Positions 54,440-63,399 of a stretch of 64,000 nucleotides of DNA are shown here, piece by piece. The translations under genes were made by a program, and so were the position numbers. The stretch comes from Providencia vermicola (lineage in GTDB: Bacteria > Pseudomonadota > Gammaproteobacteria > Enterobacterales > Enterobacteriaceae), in NCBI RefSeq assembly GCF_010748935.1, contig NZ_CP048796.1:1243001-1307000 (forward strand). The letters are read 5' to 3'. The notes under the pieces are model-generated. The model worked only from the letters and a program-made list of their open reading frames with translations. It had not been told where the DNA came from and did not search any database. Numbering within the stretch: position 1 is the stretch's first letter; every line of letters starts with the position of its first letter.

Positions 54440-54885
54440 AAATCCATGCCCTGATTAAGACAGCGAGCCGTTGGATGGTTGGAATGGCCCTCATTGCGAC
54501 GAGCCTGACTTGGGCTGCAAATGGCGTCGATCTTTCTAAGTCACCAGAAGTGTCTGGTACTCAAGAGGGGAGCATTCATATCCCTAAAGAGCAGGAAAGA
54601 ATGGCATTAAACTATGTGAATCAACCTCCAATGATCCCACATAGTGTTGAAGGATATCAAATTACCACCAACACAAACCGTTGCTTGCAATGCCATGGTG
54701 TTGAAAACTATCGCACCACAGGGGCACCTCGCGTGAGTCCAACTCACTTTATGGATGCGACGGGTAAGGTGCTGGGCGGGGTAGCACCAAACCGTTATTT
54801 CTGTTTGCAGTGTCATGTACCACAGTCAGATACTTCACCCATTGTGGATAACACATTCACCCCATCCAAAGGCTTTGGTCAATAA
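54436..54885 (+). CDS. napB: Dihaem cytochrome c NapB
   Basis: Small periplasmic electron-transfer subunit of nitrate reductase. Signal peptide MVGMALIATSLTWA, then two CLQCH haem sites (TNRCLQCHGVENYRTTGAPR and FCLQCHVPQSD). 149 aa. The ATG at 54436 overlaps the napH stop (ATGA); an in-frame ATG at 54415 is less likely. Confidence 0.95.
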   Translation: MKIHALIKTASRWMVGMALIATSLTWAANGVDLSKSPEVSGTQEGSIHIPKEQERMALNYVNQPPMIPHSVEGYQITTNTNRCLQCHGVENYRTTGAPRVSPTHFMDATGKVLGGVAPNRYFCLQCHVPQSDTSPIVDNTFTPSKGFGQ

Positions 54886-54894
54886 GGGGCACTC

Positions 54895-55497
54895 ATGGCT
54901 AAGAATAATGAAAAACCGGGTTTGATCCGTCGAGTATGGCAGTGGTGGCGACGTCCAAGCCGCTTGGCATTGGGAACGTTGTTACTGATTGGTTTTGTGA
55001 GTGGCGTCATTTTCTGGGGCGGATTCAACACGGGCATGGAAATGGCGAATACAGAAGAGTTTTGTATTAGTTGTCATGAAATGCGTGAGAATGTTTATGA
55101 AGAGTACATGGATACTATTCACTACACTAACCGTAGTGGTGTGAGAGCAACTTGCCCTGATTGCCATGTACCCCATGAATTTGTGCCTAAAATGGTCAGA
55201 AAGATCAAAGCGAGTAAAGAACTTTATGGTAAGGCATTTGGCATCATTGATACCCCACAAAAATTTGAAGAGCATCGTTTAGCGATGGCGCAAAATGAGT
55301 GGCGAAGGATGAAAGATAACGATTCACAGGAATGTCGTAATTGCCATAACTTTGAATATATGGATTTTACAGCCCAAAAAGGGGTCGCTGCTAAAATGCA
55401 TGACCAAGCCATTATTGATGGAAAAACCTGTATTGATTGCCATAAAGGGATAGCGCATAAGTTACCTGATATGCGTGACGTTGAACCTGGTTTTTAA
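54895..55497 (+). CDS. napC: Tetrahaem quinol dehydrogenase NapC
   Basis: Membrane-anchored cytochrome of the NapC/NirT family that oxidises quinol and reduces NapB. N-terminal anchor [20 protein letters not shown], then four haem motifs CISCH, CPDCH, CRNCH and CIDCH. 200 aa, as in E. coli. It follows napB by 9 bases and is the last nap gene before two hairpins. Confidence 0.96.
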   Translation: MAKNNEKPGLIRRVWQWWRRPSRLALGTLLLIGFVSGVIFWGGFNTGMEMANTEEFCISCHEMRENVYEEYMDTIHYTNRSGVRATCPDCHVPHEFVPKMVRKIKASKELYGKAFGIIDTPQKFEEHRLAMAQNEWRRMKDNDSQECRNCHNFEYMDFTAQKGVAAKMHDQAIIDGKTCIDCHKGIAHKLPDMRDVEPGF

Positions 55498-55504
55498 ATG
55501 AAAA

Positions 55505-55588
55505 AAGCGGGTTCATGACGAGTGCTTGAATCCGCTTATGTCTGACAAGCACCGAGGCTAGTGAACAGTTAATTGTTTGACTAGCCTC
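55505..55588. terminator. Two hairpins between napC and ccmC
   Basis: AAGCGGGTTC (55505-55514) / GAATCCGCTT (55528-55537), one G-T pair; and GAGGCTAGT (55554-55562) / ACTAGCCTC (55580-55588) with inner AACA/TGTT pairing. Neither has a clear T-run. They occupy the place where ccmA and ccmB would lie in E. coli, and suggest separate control of ccm. Confidence 0.6.
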
Positions 55589-55689
55589 AAGTTATATTTG
55601 TGTTATATCAATAAACCCATCGTTAATACGTGTATGGTATATTGCAGCAGCATAACGTTTGCCAGCGATATGATCCGGAGCCCTTAAAT

Positions 55690-56430
55690 ATGTGGAAAAA
55701 GCTTCACCAACTTGCCATCCCAGTCAACCTCTATCAATTATGTGGACGATTGACACCTTGGTTTATTATTCTCAGTGTCATTTTTTTAGCACTAGGATGG
55801 GGGTGGGGATTCGGGTTTGCACCAACTGATTATCAGCAAAGTGATAGCTATCGCATCATGTACATCCATGTTCCTGCTGCAATGTGGTCCATGGGAATTT
55901 ATGCCACGATGGCGATCATCGCATTTACTGGCTTAGTTTGGCAGATGAAAGTCGCTGAACTGGCGATTGCAGCCATGGCGCCAATTGGCGCTGTTTTTAC
56001 CTTTATCGCTTTAGTCACTGGGGCGACATGGGGAAAACCGATGTGGGGTGCATGGTGGGTGTGGGATGCACGTTTAACTTCTGAGCTTATCCTCTTTTTC
56101 CTTTATGTCGGTATTATTGCTCTTTGGCATGCATTCGATGATCGTCGAACAGCCGGAAAAGCGGCTGCAATATTAGTGTTAATTGGTGTTATTAATTTAC
56201 CGATTATTCACTATTCTGTTGAATGGTGGAATACACTGCATCAGCCGTCAACACGCATGCAGCAAAGTATTAATCCTGCGATGCGCACGCCATTGCGCTT
56301 AGCGATTCTAGGTTACCTATTTTTATTTATTTCTCTGACGCTGGTGCGTTTACGTAATCAACTCTTACTACTGGAACGTAATCGCCCGTGGGTTCTTGAT
56401 ATTGTGAACAAGAAGGGGCGCAAATCATGA
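55690..56430 (+). CDS. ccmC: Haem exporter/handling protein CcmC
   Basis: Inner-membrane protein that loads haem onto CcmE. The WWD haem-handling domain reads GKPMWGAWWVWDARLTSELI, flanked by conserved His in MYIHVPAAMWSMG and in NLPIIHYSVEWWNTLHQ. Six helices, 246 aa. Start MWKKLHQLAIP at 55690, as in E. coli; the frame is open to 55630. First ccm gene here; ccmA and ccmB do not precede it. Confidence 0.96.
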   Translation: MWKKLHQLAIPVNLYQLCGRLTPWFIILSVIFLALGWGWGFGFAPTDYQQSDSYRIMYIHVPAAMWSMGIYATMAIIAFTGLVWQMKVAELAIAAMAPIGAVFTFIALVTGATWGKPMWGAWWVWDARLTSELILFFLYVGIIALWHAFDDRRTAGKAAAILVLIGVINLPIIHYSVEWWNTLHQPSTRMQQSINPAMRTPLRLAILGYLFLFISLTLVRLRNQLLLLERNRPWVLDIVNKKGRKS

Positions 56431-56639
56431 GTAGTGCATTTGCATCTTGGAGCGATTTTTTTGCGATGGGAGGCTATGCATTTTATGTATGGCTAGCCGT
56501 CGCCTTGACGATTACCCCATTGTTGTTGCTGTGTATTCACACGGTGTTACAACGAAAAATGATAATTAACTCAATTATTGCACAGCAAGCAAGAGAAGCG
56601 AGACAAAAAGCGGCACGAGCGCGTCGGGAGGTTGAGTGA
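56427..56639 (+). CDS. ccmD: Haem exporter accessory protein CcmD
   Basis: Small single-helix membrane protein that helps release holo-Ccm[21 protein letters not shown], then the helix and a basic tail ([15 protein letters not shown]). 70 aa, as in E. coli. Overlaps ccmC and ccmE by 4 bases each. Confidence 0.94.
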   Translation: MSSAFASWSDFFAMGGYAFYVWLAVALTITPLLLLCIHTVLQRKMIINSIIAQQAREARQKAARARREVE

Positions 56640-57115
56640 ATATTCGTCGTAAAAATAGATTATGGCTAGTCTGTGCAATCCTGATTGGTGTGGGGTTAAC
56701 GGTAGCATTATTACTTTATGCACTTCGCTCCAGTATTGATCTGTTTTATACGCCCGGAGAGATTATTTACGGAAAACGGGAAACACAACAGATACCCGAA
56801 GTCGGACAACGCTTACGTGTTGGTGGAATGGTGATGCCGGGCACTGTGCAGCGTGATCCTGATTCACTCAAAGTCACTTTTACCGTGTATGACGCTGAAG
56901 GGGAAGTTGACGTCAGCTATGACGGTATCTTGCCTGATTTATTCCGTGAAGGTCAGGGCGTTGTTGTGCAGGGCGAGTTGGCTGAAAATCACCATGTTAT
57001 TGCGAAAGAAGTACTCGCTAAACATGATGAAAATTATACGCCACCAGAAGTTGAGCAAGCGATGCAAGAAAATCACCGCAGACCCGCGGCTGCTTATAAG
57101 GATAACGCGTCATGA
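56636..57115 (+). CDS. ccmE: Haem chaperone CcmE
   Basis: Membrane-anchored periplasmic haem chaperone that carries haem bound covalently to a His. It starts with GTG ([16 protein letters not shown]), overlapping the ccmD stop. The haem site is [13 protein letters not shown] (His130-type with the nearby Tyr); [20 protein letters not shown] is conserved. 159 aa, as in E. coli. Confidence 0.96.
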   Translation: MNIRRKNRLWLVCAILIGVGLTVALLLYALRSSIDLFYTPGEIIYGKRETQQIPEVGQRLRVGGMVMPGTVQRDPDSLKVTFTVYDAEGEVDVSYDGILPDLFREGQGVVVQGELAENHHVIAKEVLAKHDENYTPPEVEQAMQENHRRPAAAYKDNAS

Positions 57116-59043
57116 TCCCTGAGGTTGGAAACCTATTATTATGTCTAGCATTGGGGATTGCAGTATTACTGTCTGTCTATCCATTATGGGGCGTATCGCG
57201 GCATGATGAACGACTGATGCGTTCATCTAGGCCTTTGGCTTGGCTACTATTTTTGTGTGTCACGGGCGCTTTTTTGGTCTTGGTCAATGCATTCGTTGTG
57301 AATGATTTTTCTGTTACTTACGTCGCTAATAATTCCAATACGCAATTGCCGATCTGGTACCGTGTGGCGGCAACATGGGGAGCTCACGAAGGTTCCTTGC
57401 TGTTATGGGTACTGTTGATGAGTGGTTGGACATTTGCGGTCGCCTTGTGTAGCTATCGTATGCCACTGGATATTGTGGCACGCGTTTTAGCCGTGATGGG
57501 AATGGTCAGTGTAGGTTTTCTATTATTCATTATTTTTACCTCTAACCCATTTTCACGCACATTACCGTCTTTCCCAATTGAAGGTCGTGACCTCAACCCA
57601 CTTTTGCAAGACCCCGGTTTGATTTTTCATCCACCATTATTGTACATGGGCTATGTCGGATTTTCGGTGGCTTTTGCGTTCGCGATTGCAGCACTATTAA
57701 GTGGTCGCTTAGATAGTTCGTTTACGCGCTTTGCTCGGCCATGGACGATGGCAGCTTGGTTTTTCTTAACATTAGGGATCATGCTAGGTTCAGCTTGGGC
57801 TTATTATGAGCTAGGCTGGGGAGGCTGGTGGTTCTGGGATCCTGTTGAAAATGCTTCATTTATGCCTTGGTTAGTCGGAACCGCGTTAATACATTCATTG
57901 GCAGTCACTGAGCAGAGAGCCACTTTTAAGGCTTGGTCACTATTGTTGTCTATTTTTGCATTCTCACTCTGCTTACTTGGTACCTTCCTCGTTCGTTCTG
58001 GCGTATTGGTTTCTGTGCATGCTTTCGCTTCAGATCCTTCCAGAGGGTTATTTATTTTAGCCTTTATGGTGTTAGTGATTGGCGGTTCATTGCTGCTGTT
58101 CGCAGTGAGAGGGCACAAAGTGCGTTCACGCGTTAATAATGCGCTTTGGTCGAGAGAGTCGATGTTATTGGCTAATAACGTGATCTTAACAGCCGCCATG
58201 CTAGTGGTGTTATTAGGCACATTATTACCGCTGGTTCATAAACAAATCGGCCTTGGAAGTATTTCGATAGGCGAACCCTTCTTTAACACCATGTTTATTG
58301 CCTTGATGGTGCCATTCGCACTGTTATTAGGTATCGGGCCGCTGGTACGTTGGGGACGAGATCGCCCCGCATCAATTCGCAAATTATTACTGATTGCATT
58401 GTTAGTGACGTTGATTTTGTCATTTCTGTTACCGTGGCTCATGCAAGATAGATTTGAGGCGCTCACCATACTTGGCTTGATGATGGCTTGTTGGATAGCG
58501 ATATTAGCCGTCGCTGAAATGCGAGTGCGTATTAGCAAAAAAATTAAGCTGACGCCGAGCTATTGGGGAATGGTATTTGCACATCTAGGTTTGGCGGTGA
58601 CGATTGTTGGAATTGCCTTTAGCCAAAATTACAGCATTGAACGTGATGTTAAAATGAAACCGAACGAAAGTGTGGTTATCCGTGATTATACTTTTGTATT
58701 TTATGGGGTACATGAAGCAGATGGCCCTAACTATCAAGGTGTTATTGGTAATATTGATGTTAAAGAAAACGGCAAACTGCTGACAAAACTTCAGCCTGAA
58801 AAGCGTTTTTATAATACCAGTCGTGCAGTCATGACTGAAGCGGCTATTGATGGTGGTTTTACCCGAGACCTGTATGCGGCATTAGGTGAAGAAATCGGTC
58901 CAAATGTTTGGACGATGCGTCTTTACTATAAACCATTTGTACGTTGGATATGGTCTGGCGGCATCTTAATGGCTGTTGGTGCACTGTTCTGCCTGTTCGA
59001 TCCACGTTATCGTCGCCGTAAACCTGTGCCGGAGGCTGTATGA
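57112..59043 (+). CDS. ccmF: Cytochrome c haem lyase CcmF
   Basis: Large polytopic membrane protein that, with CcmH, ligates haem to CxxCH apocytochromes. WWD motif [20 protein letters not shown] and [39 protein letters not shown]. 643 aa. Paralogous to nrfE in this window. Overlaps ccmE and ccmG by 4 bases. Confidence 0.97.
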   Translation: MIPEVGNLLLCLALGIAVLLSVYPLWGVSRHDERLMRSSRPLAWLLFLCVTGAFLVLVNAFVVNDFSVTYVANNSNTQLPIWYRVAATWGAHEGSLLLWVLLMSGWTFAVALCSYRMPLDIVARVLAVMGMVSVGFLLFIIFTSNPFSRTLPSFPIEGRDLNPLLQDPGLIFHPPLLYMGYVGFSVAFAFAIAALLSGRLDSSFTRFARPWTMAAWFFLTLGIMLGSAWAYYELGWGGWWFWDPVENASFMPWLVGTALIHSLAVTEQRATFKAWSLLLSIFAFSLCLLGTFLVRSGVLVSVHAFASDPSRGLFILAFMVLVIGGSLLLFAVRGHKVRSRVNNALWSRESMLLANNVILTAAMLVVLLGTLLPLVHKQIGLGSISIGEPFFNTMFIALMVPFALLLGIGPLVRWGRDRPASIRKLLLIALLVTLILSFLLPWLMQDRFEALTILGLMMACWIAILAVAEMRVRISKKIKLTPSYWGMVFAHLGLAVTIVGIAFSQNYSIERDVKMKPNESVVIRDYTFVFYGVHEADGPNYQGVIGNIDVKENGKLLTKLQPEKRFYNTSRAVMTEAAIDGGFTRDLYAALGEEIGPNVWTMRLYYKPFVRWIWSGGILMAVGALFCLFDPRYRRRKPVPEAV

Positions 59044-59597
59044 GCCGCAAAGTATTTTTGATCCCATTGGTTATTTTTGCTGCTATTGCTGCGGTTTTAT
59101 TATGGCAATTAATGCGGAATGCGGAAGGTGATGATCCACGCTTATTGGAGTCTGCTTTAGTCGGAAAACCTGTGCCTGTATTTCGTTTAGAGTCTTTGGA
59201 AAACCCTGGACAACATTACGAATCTAATGTCTTGATACAGGGTAAACCTATTTTATTAAATGTGTGGGCAACATGGTGCCCTACGTGTCGTGCAGAGCAC
59301 AAGTACCTCAATGAACTTGCAGCTCAGGGGGTACGAGTGGTAGGCCTCAATTACAAAGATGATAGGCAAAAAGCCATTGTTTGGTTACGCGAGTTAGGTA
59401 ATCCCTATGATTTAAGCCTATTTGACGGTGAAGGCATGTTAGGCCTTGATTTAGGCGTTTACGGAGCACCAGAAACTTTTTTGATTGATGGCAATGGTAT
59501 TATTCGCTATCGCCATGCAGGAGCGATGGATGAGCAAGTCTGGAATAAGGAAATGAAGCCGCTGTGGGATAGATATAGCAAGGAGGCCAATCAATGA
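59040..59597 (+). CDS. ccmG: Thiol:disulfide interchange protein CcmG (DsbE)
   Basis: Membrane-tethered periplasmic thioredoxin that keeps apocytochrome thiols reduced. One N-terminal helix, active site WATWCPTCRAEHKYL, cis-Pro region YGAPETFLIDG. 185 aa, as in E. coli. Overlaps ccmF and ccmH by 4 bases. Confidence 0.96.
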   Translation: MSRKVFLIPLVIFAAIAAVLLWQLMRNAEGDDPRLLESALVGKPVPVFRLESLENPGQHYESNVLIQGKPILLNVWATWCPTCRAEHKYLNELAAQGVRVVGLNYKDDRQKAIVWLRELGNPYDLSLFDGEGMLGLDLGVYGAPETFLIDGNGIIRYRHAGAMDEQVWNKEMKPLWDRYSKEANQ

Positions 59598-60664
59598 AAT
59601 ACCTTATTGGCTTTTTGATGTTTCTGCTGACCGCTACGCATACTTTTGCAGCGACAGAGGTTTTTACCTTCGATAATGAGCAACAGGAGCAGCAGTTTCG
59701 TAAATTAACCGAGGAGCTACGCTGCCCTAAATGTCAAAATAATAGTATCGCTGATTCAAATTCTATGATCGCGTTAGACTTACGCCAAAAAGTGTATGAG
59801 CTAATGAAAGAAGGCAAAAGCCGTGACGAAATTGTTGATTATATGGTGGCGCGGTACGGTTATTTTGTCACTTATAATCCGCCGTTGACGCCATTAACAC
59901 TGTTGTTATGGGGCTTACCTTTTGCCGCTATTATTGTGGGTGGATGGATTATCTATGCACGTTCTAAAAAGCGAATACGTGTAAAGAGTGTTGCTGAGCA
60001 TGAGCCGCAACTGGTTGATGCACTAGAATCAACACGCGCAAGTGGTTGGGTATATGTTCCTGGAGTGATTATTGCGGTTGGTATTGGGATTGCAGCTTAT
60101 TATCAGGTAGGAAATTATAGCAAAGTTACCGATTGGGATTTGGCTTACCAGCAAGCTCCAGCTTTACTCGATAGGGCATTAGATCCGTCAGAGCCGCCAT
60201 TAAATAATGAAGAAATGGAACGCCTTGCATTAGGACTACGTTCTCGGTTACAGGATGAACCTTTGAATGTGGATGCATGGGTGATGTTAGGTCGCATAGG
60301 CATGGCGTTAAATAACGCAACAATGGCGACAGATGCATATGGGCGTGCTTACCGTCTTAAACCCACAGATGATAACATTGCATTAGGCTATGCCGAGGTT
60401 TTAACCCGTTCTTCTGATCCGGAAGATAATCGGTTGGGGGGCGAGTTATTACGCAAATTGATCGCTGAAAATCGAATGAATGTGAAGGCGCTCAGTATGT
60501 TTGCCTTTAATGCATTTGAACAAGAACGTTACGCTGAAGCAATCTCGGCTTGGCAGATGATGCTGAAGCTATTGCCTGAAAACGATCAGCGTAGACATGT
60601 TATTGAACGTAGTATTGAGCAAGCATTAATGATGATACATGAGAAAAAAGCGGCTCAGCAGTAG
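59594..60664 (+). CDS. ccmH: Cytochrome c biogenesis protein CcmH
   Basis: Two-part assembly protein: an N-terminal redox domain with LRCPKCQNNSIADSNS and a C-terminal TPR domain (LNVDAWVMLGRIGMALNNAT) that binds apocytochromes. Signal peptide LIGFLMFLLTATHTFA; two membrane helices (about 103-122 and 152-170). 356 aa, near E. coli CcmH (350). It has the same architecture as the nrfFG fusion at 42237. Last ccm gene, closed by a strong terminator. Confidence 0.95.
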   Translation: MKYLIGFLMFLLTATHTFAATEVFTFDNEQQEQQFRKLTEELRCPKCQNNSIADSNSMIALDLRQKVYELMKEGKSRDEIVDYMVARYGYFVTYNPPLTPLTLLLWGLPFAAIIVGGWIIYARSKKRIRVKSVAEHEPQLVDALESTRASGWVYVPGVIIAVGIGIAAYYQVGNYSKVTDWDLAYQQAPALLDRALDPSEPPLNNEEMERLALGLRSRLQDEPLNVDAWVMLGRIGMALNNATMATDAYGRAYRLKPTDDNIALGYAEVLTRSSDPEDNRLGGELLRKLIAENRMNVKALSMFAFNAFEQERYAEAISAWQMMLKLLPENDQRRHVIERSIEQALMMIHEKKAAQQ

Positions 60665-60690
60665 CGGGTTAAATTTTTCAACGAAATAAA

Positions 60691-60717
60691 AAAGGGGAGC
60701 TAAAGCTCCCTTTTTTT
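60691..60717 (+). terminator. Terminator of the ccm operon
   Basis: GGGAGCT (60695-60701) / AGCTCCC (60704-60710) flanked by A's and followed by seven T's; 30 bases after ccmH. Confidence 0.95.
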
Positions 60718-61291
60718 ATTTTTCACGATAGATTTAATTTTAATGTCAATAGGTTACCTTTTACTGTGAGTTGTATTAGCCATCATTTTTCTGGTCAGGC
60801 AACGTGTGACAGGGTACTGATTGGAGTGGAACCGAACTTTTTAGTCTACTGATGACATTTATAGGAAAAAATAAAATCAATGAAAATGCAAAAATTTGAA
60901 TCGATTCAATTTTGAATTTAGCGGGTTAAAATTGAAAATTAAGTAATTTATTTATTTAAAACTCTTTATAATTAACTATTAGTGATAAGTTTATTTTTCT
61001 TTTTATAATTGATTGAAATAAATGTCTAATTTCATTTAATTTTGTTTTTTTATAATAAATCATATAGATGTTATTTTAATCTTAAATCAAATGATAATTA
61101 AATTAGCTAATGTTTTCTTATTTTATTTTGTATTTAAAATTAAATTTACCTTAACGTAATATGCTTTTGCTTTTTTTTGTTTTTATTTTTGTGTTTTTTG
61201 CTTTTTTTTGCTTTGTCTTGGGAACATATGATTATTATCACATTAAAATAACATTATCTGAATTAGAGTAAATGCCATGAGGTAAAATGGC
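60718..61291. promoter_or_regulatory. AT-rich control region of the kinase cluster
   Basis: No gene. Contains the 14-base perfect palindrome TTGAATCGATTCAA (60896-60909), with a central CG as in many LacI-family operators, and two copies of GCTTTTTTTTG (61169 and 61200) 31 bases apart in a T-rich run just before the gene. Which regulator binds is unknown; the product of the next gene, with its own HTH, is a candidate. Confidence 0.45.
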
Positions 61292-62512
61292 ATGAAAGCA
61301 GAACGACATAAAAAAATAATTAATTTTTTAAAAAATGCAGGCTCAGCAAAAGTTTCTGTTTTGTCGAAAGAACTGAATGTCACAAAAGAAACCATTAGAG
61401 CAGATTTAAATTCTTTGGCAAAAAAAGGAATTGTTAGCCGTTGCCATGGTGGCGCATTCATTGAATTTGAATCCCTAGATAAAGTTGCAAAAAAAGAAAT
61501 TATACAATTTCTTGAATGTAACGATAGCCTTAATGAAATTACCAATAAGGATGATTCAGTGAACGGCAAAGTTTGTGTGTTAGGTTCATTTAATGTTGAT
61601 ATGATAAGTTATTTGCCTCGATTACCAGAGGCTGGCGAGTCATTATTATCAAATAAATTTATATTTTCACCGGGTGGCAAAGGATGTAATCAGGCCTTAG
61701 CTGCAAGTTATTCAGACTCACAGGTACACTTTATTACTAAAATTGGTACTGACCAATTTAGTGATTATGCGGTGAATTTTATTTCATCATCAAAAATTAA
61801 GACATCAACTATTTATCAGACCGAAAAATTCCAAACAGGTACAGCATCAATTTTTGTTTCGGAAAATAGTGGCGAAAATATCATCTCAATTTATCCTGGC
61901 TCGAATATGGATATTAGTTCAGATGAAGTGAAAATCCAAAAAGATAAGATTATTAATTCTAATATTATCCTGTTGCAGCTTGAAACCAATATTGAGGCAT
62001 TAAGGGAAATTATTTCAATAGGTAATGAATATAATATCCCAATTATTTTAAATCCAGCACCTTATAGTGACATTGCGATTGAGCTATTGGAAAAGGTCGA
62101 TATTTTAACGCCAAATGAAACTGAAGCGAGTTTGCTCTCAGGTGTCAATGTTGTTGATATGGAATCTGCAAAAAAAGCGGCAGAAATTATTCATACCAAA
62201 GGTGTTAAGAAGGTTGTCATAACGCTGGGAAGTAAAGGTTCTATTGCTTATGATGGCAATAAATTCATTTACTCCCCCGCTTATACGGCTGTCGTTAAAA
62301 ATACCGCAGGTGCAGGAGACGCGTTTAATGGTGCGTTGGCCGCATCATTAGCGAAAGGAAAACAGTTTTCTTATGCGTTGCGTTATGCCTCTGCATTTTC
62401 ATCGCTTGCCGTAGAAACCAGTAATGCTTCAGAAATGCCTGAAGATATTAATGTGATGTATCGTATTAACCAAACAACCTACTCGCAGGTTGTTACTCAG
62501 TCCCCTGAATAA
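61292..62512 (+). CDS. DeoR-type HTH fused to a ribokinase-family (PfkB) sugar kinase
   Basis: One chain with two parts. Residues 1-55 are a DeoR-type winged HTH (RHKKIINFLKNAGSAKVSVL, LSKELNVTKETIRADLNSLA, IVSRCHGGAF). From about residue 90 it is a ribokinase: VCVLGSFNVDMISYLPRLPE, substrate motif FSPGGKGCNQALAAS, VDILTPNETEASLLSG, and the PfkB signature with catalytic Asp NTAGAGDAFNGALAASLAKG. 406 aa. GAGG lies 9 bases before the ATG. It probably phosphorylates ribose or a related sugar and may control its own cluster; the substrate is inferred. A GATase-like gene follows after 25 bases. Confidence 0.85.
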   Translation: MKAERHKKIINFLKNAGSAKVSVLSKELNVTKETIRADLNSLAKKGIVSRCHGGAFIEFESLDKVAKKEIIQFLECNDSLNEITNKDDSVNGKVCVLGSFNVDMISYLPRLPEAGESLLSNKFIFSPGGKGCNQALAASYSDSQVHFITKIGTDQFSDYAVNFISSSKIKTSTIYQTEKFQTGTASIFVSENSGENIISIYPGSNMDISSDEVKIQKDKIINSNIILLQLETNIEALREIISIGNEYNIPIILNPAPYSDIAIELLEKVDILTPNETEASLLSGVNVVDMESAKKAAEIIHTKGVKKVVITLGSKGSIAYDGNKFIYSPAYTAVVKNTAGAGDAFNGALAASLAKGKQFSYALRYASAFSSLAVETSNASEMPEDINVMYRINQTTYSQVVTQSPE

Positions 62513-62537
62513 TTCATATTCTGAAAGAGGAATAAAA

Positions 62538-63275
62538 ATGAAAATTTTATTTATTGGTGAGTCATGGCACATTCATATGATTCATACTAAAGGCTACGAC
62601 AGTTTTACTTCGAGTAAATATGAAGAGGGGGCGACATTTTTATTAAGCTGCCTAAGAAATAAAAATGTCGAAATTGATTATATGCCTGCTCATACCGTTC
62701 AAATGGCATTTCCTAAAACGGTAGAGGAATTGGAAAAATATGATGTTGTTGTCATCAGCGATATTGGTGCAAATACATTCTTATTACAGAATGATACTTT
62801 CTATAATATGAAAGTATTACCAAATGCACTGCAATTAATTAAGCAATACGTAATTAATGGTGGTGGGTTATTAATGATTGGTGGCTATTTATCCTTTATG
62901 GGTATTGAAGCTAAAGCGAATTATAAAAATACGCTATTGGCGGATGTATTGCCAGTTGAAATGTTAGACGGTGATGACCGTGTTGAAACACCAGAAGGTA
63001 TTTTTGCAACGCCAGTTAATTCTGCACACGATTCAGTTAAAGGTTTTGGCAATTGGCCAATGTTCTTAGGCTATAACAAAGTTAAAGCTAAAGATAATAC
63101 TGAAACGGTTCTAAATATTGGCGAAGATCCATTATTAGTTTTCGGCGAATATGAAAAAGGTAAAACAGCCTGTTTTATGAGTGATTGCTCACCACATTGG
63201 GGAAGTAAAGAATTTATGGCTTGGGAACATTACTCTGATATGTGGGTAAATATTCTAAAACAGATCGCTCGCTAA
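62538..63275 (+). CDS. Class I glutamine amidotransferase-like protein (ThuA/PF07090-like)
   Basis: Cytoplasmic protein with a flavodoxin-like GATase1-type fold: MKILFIGESWHIHMIHTKGYD, YDVVVISDIGANTFLL, INGGGLLMIGGYLSFMGI, LLVFGEYEKGKTACFMSDCSPHWG. The GGG-LMIGG turn takes the place of the nucleophile elbow, and no Cys sits there, so classical glutaminase activity is unlikely. 245 aa from the ATG at 62538 (GAGGAA upstream; the frame is open to 62490 inside the kinase gene). Likely in one operon with the kinase and linked to the same sugar; reaction unknown. Confidence 0.7.
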   Translation: MKILFIGESWHIHMIHTKGYDSFTSSKYEEGATFLLSCLRNKNVEIDYMPAHTVQMAFPKTVEELEKYDVVVISDIGANTFLLQNDTFYNMKVLPNALQLIKQYVINGGGLLMIGGYLSFMGIEAKANYKNTLLADVLPVEMLDGDDRVETPEGIFATPVNSAHDSVKGFGNWPMFLGYNKVKAKDNTETVLNIGEDPLLVFGEYEKGKTACFMSDCSPHWGSKEFMAWEHYSDMWVNILKQIAR

Positions 63276-63318
63276 TTAAAATATCATCAAAAGTAAAATA
63301 GCAAAAAAATAAGAAATT

Positions 63319-63343
63319 AAGTGTGGGGAGTTCCCCCGCACTT
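63319..63343 (+). terminator. Hairpin between the GATase-like gene and the transporter
   Basis: AAGTG-t-GGGG / CCCC-cg-CACTT stem with a 4-base loop, no following T-run; probably an attenuator or partial terminator. Confidence 0.5.
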
Positions 63344-63399
63344 TGTACTCCGATTACAAAAATAATGACTCATAGTCAAAAATCCAAAAGGAATATTTT

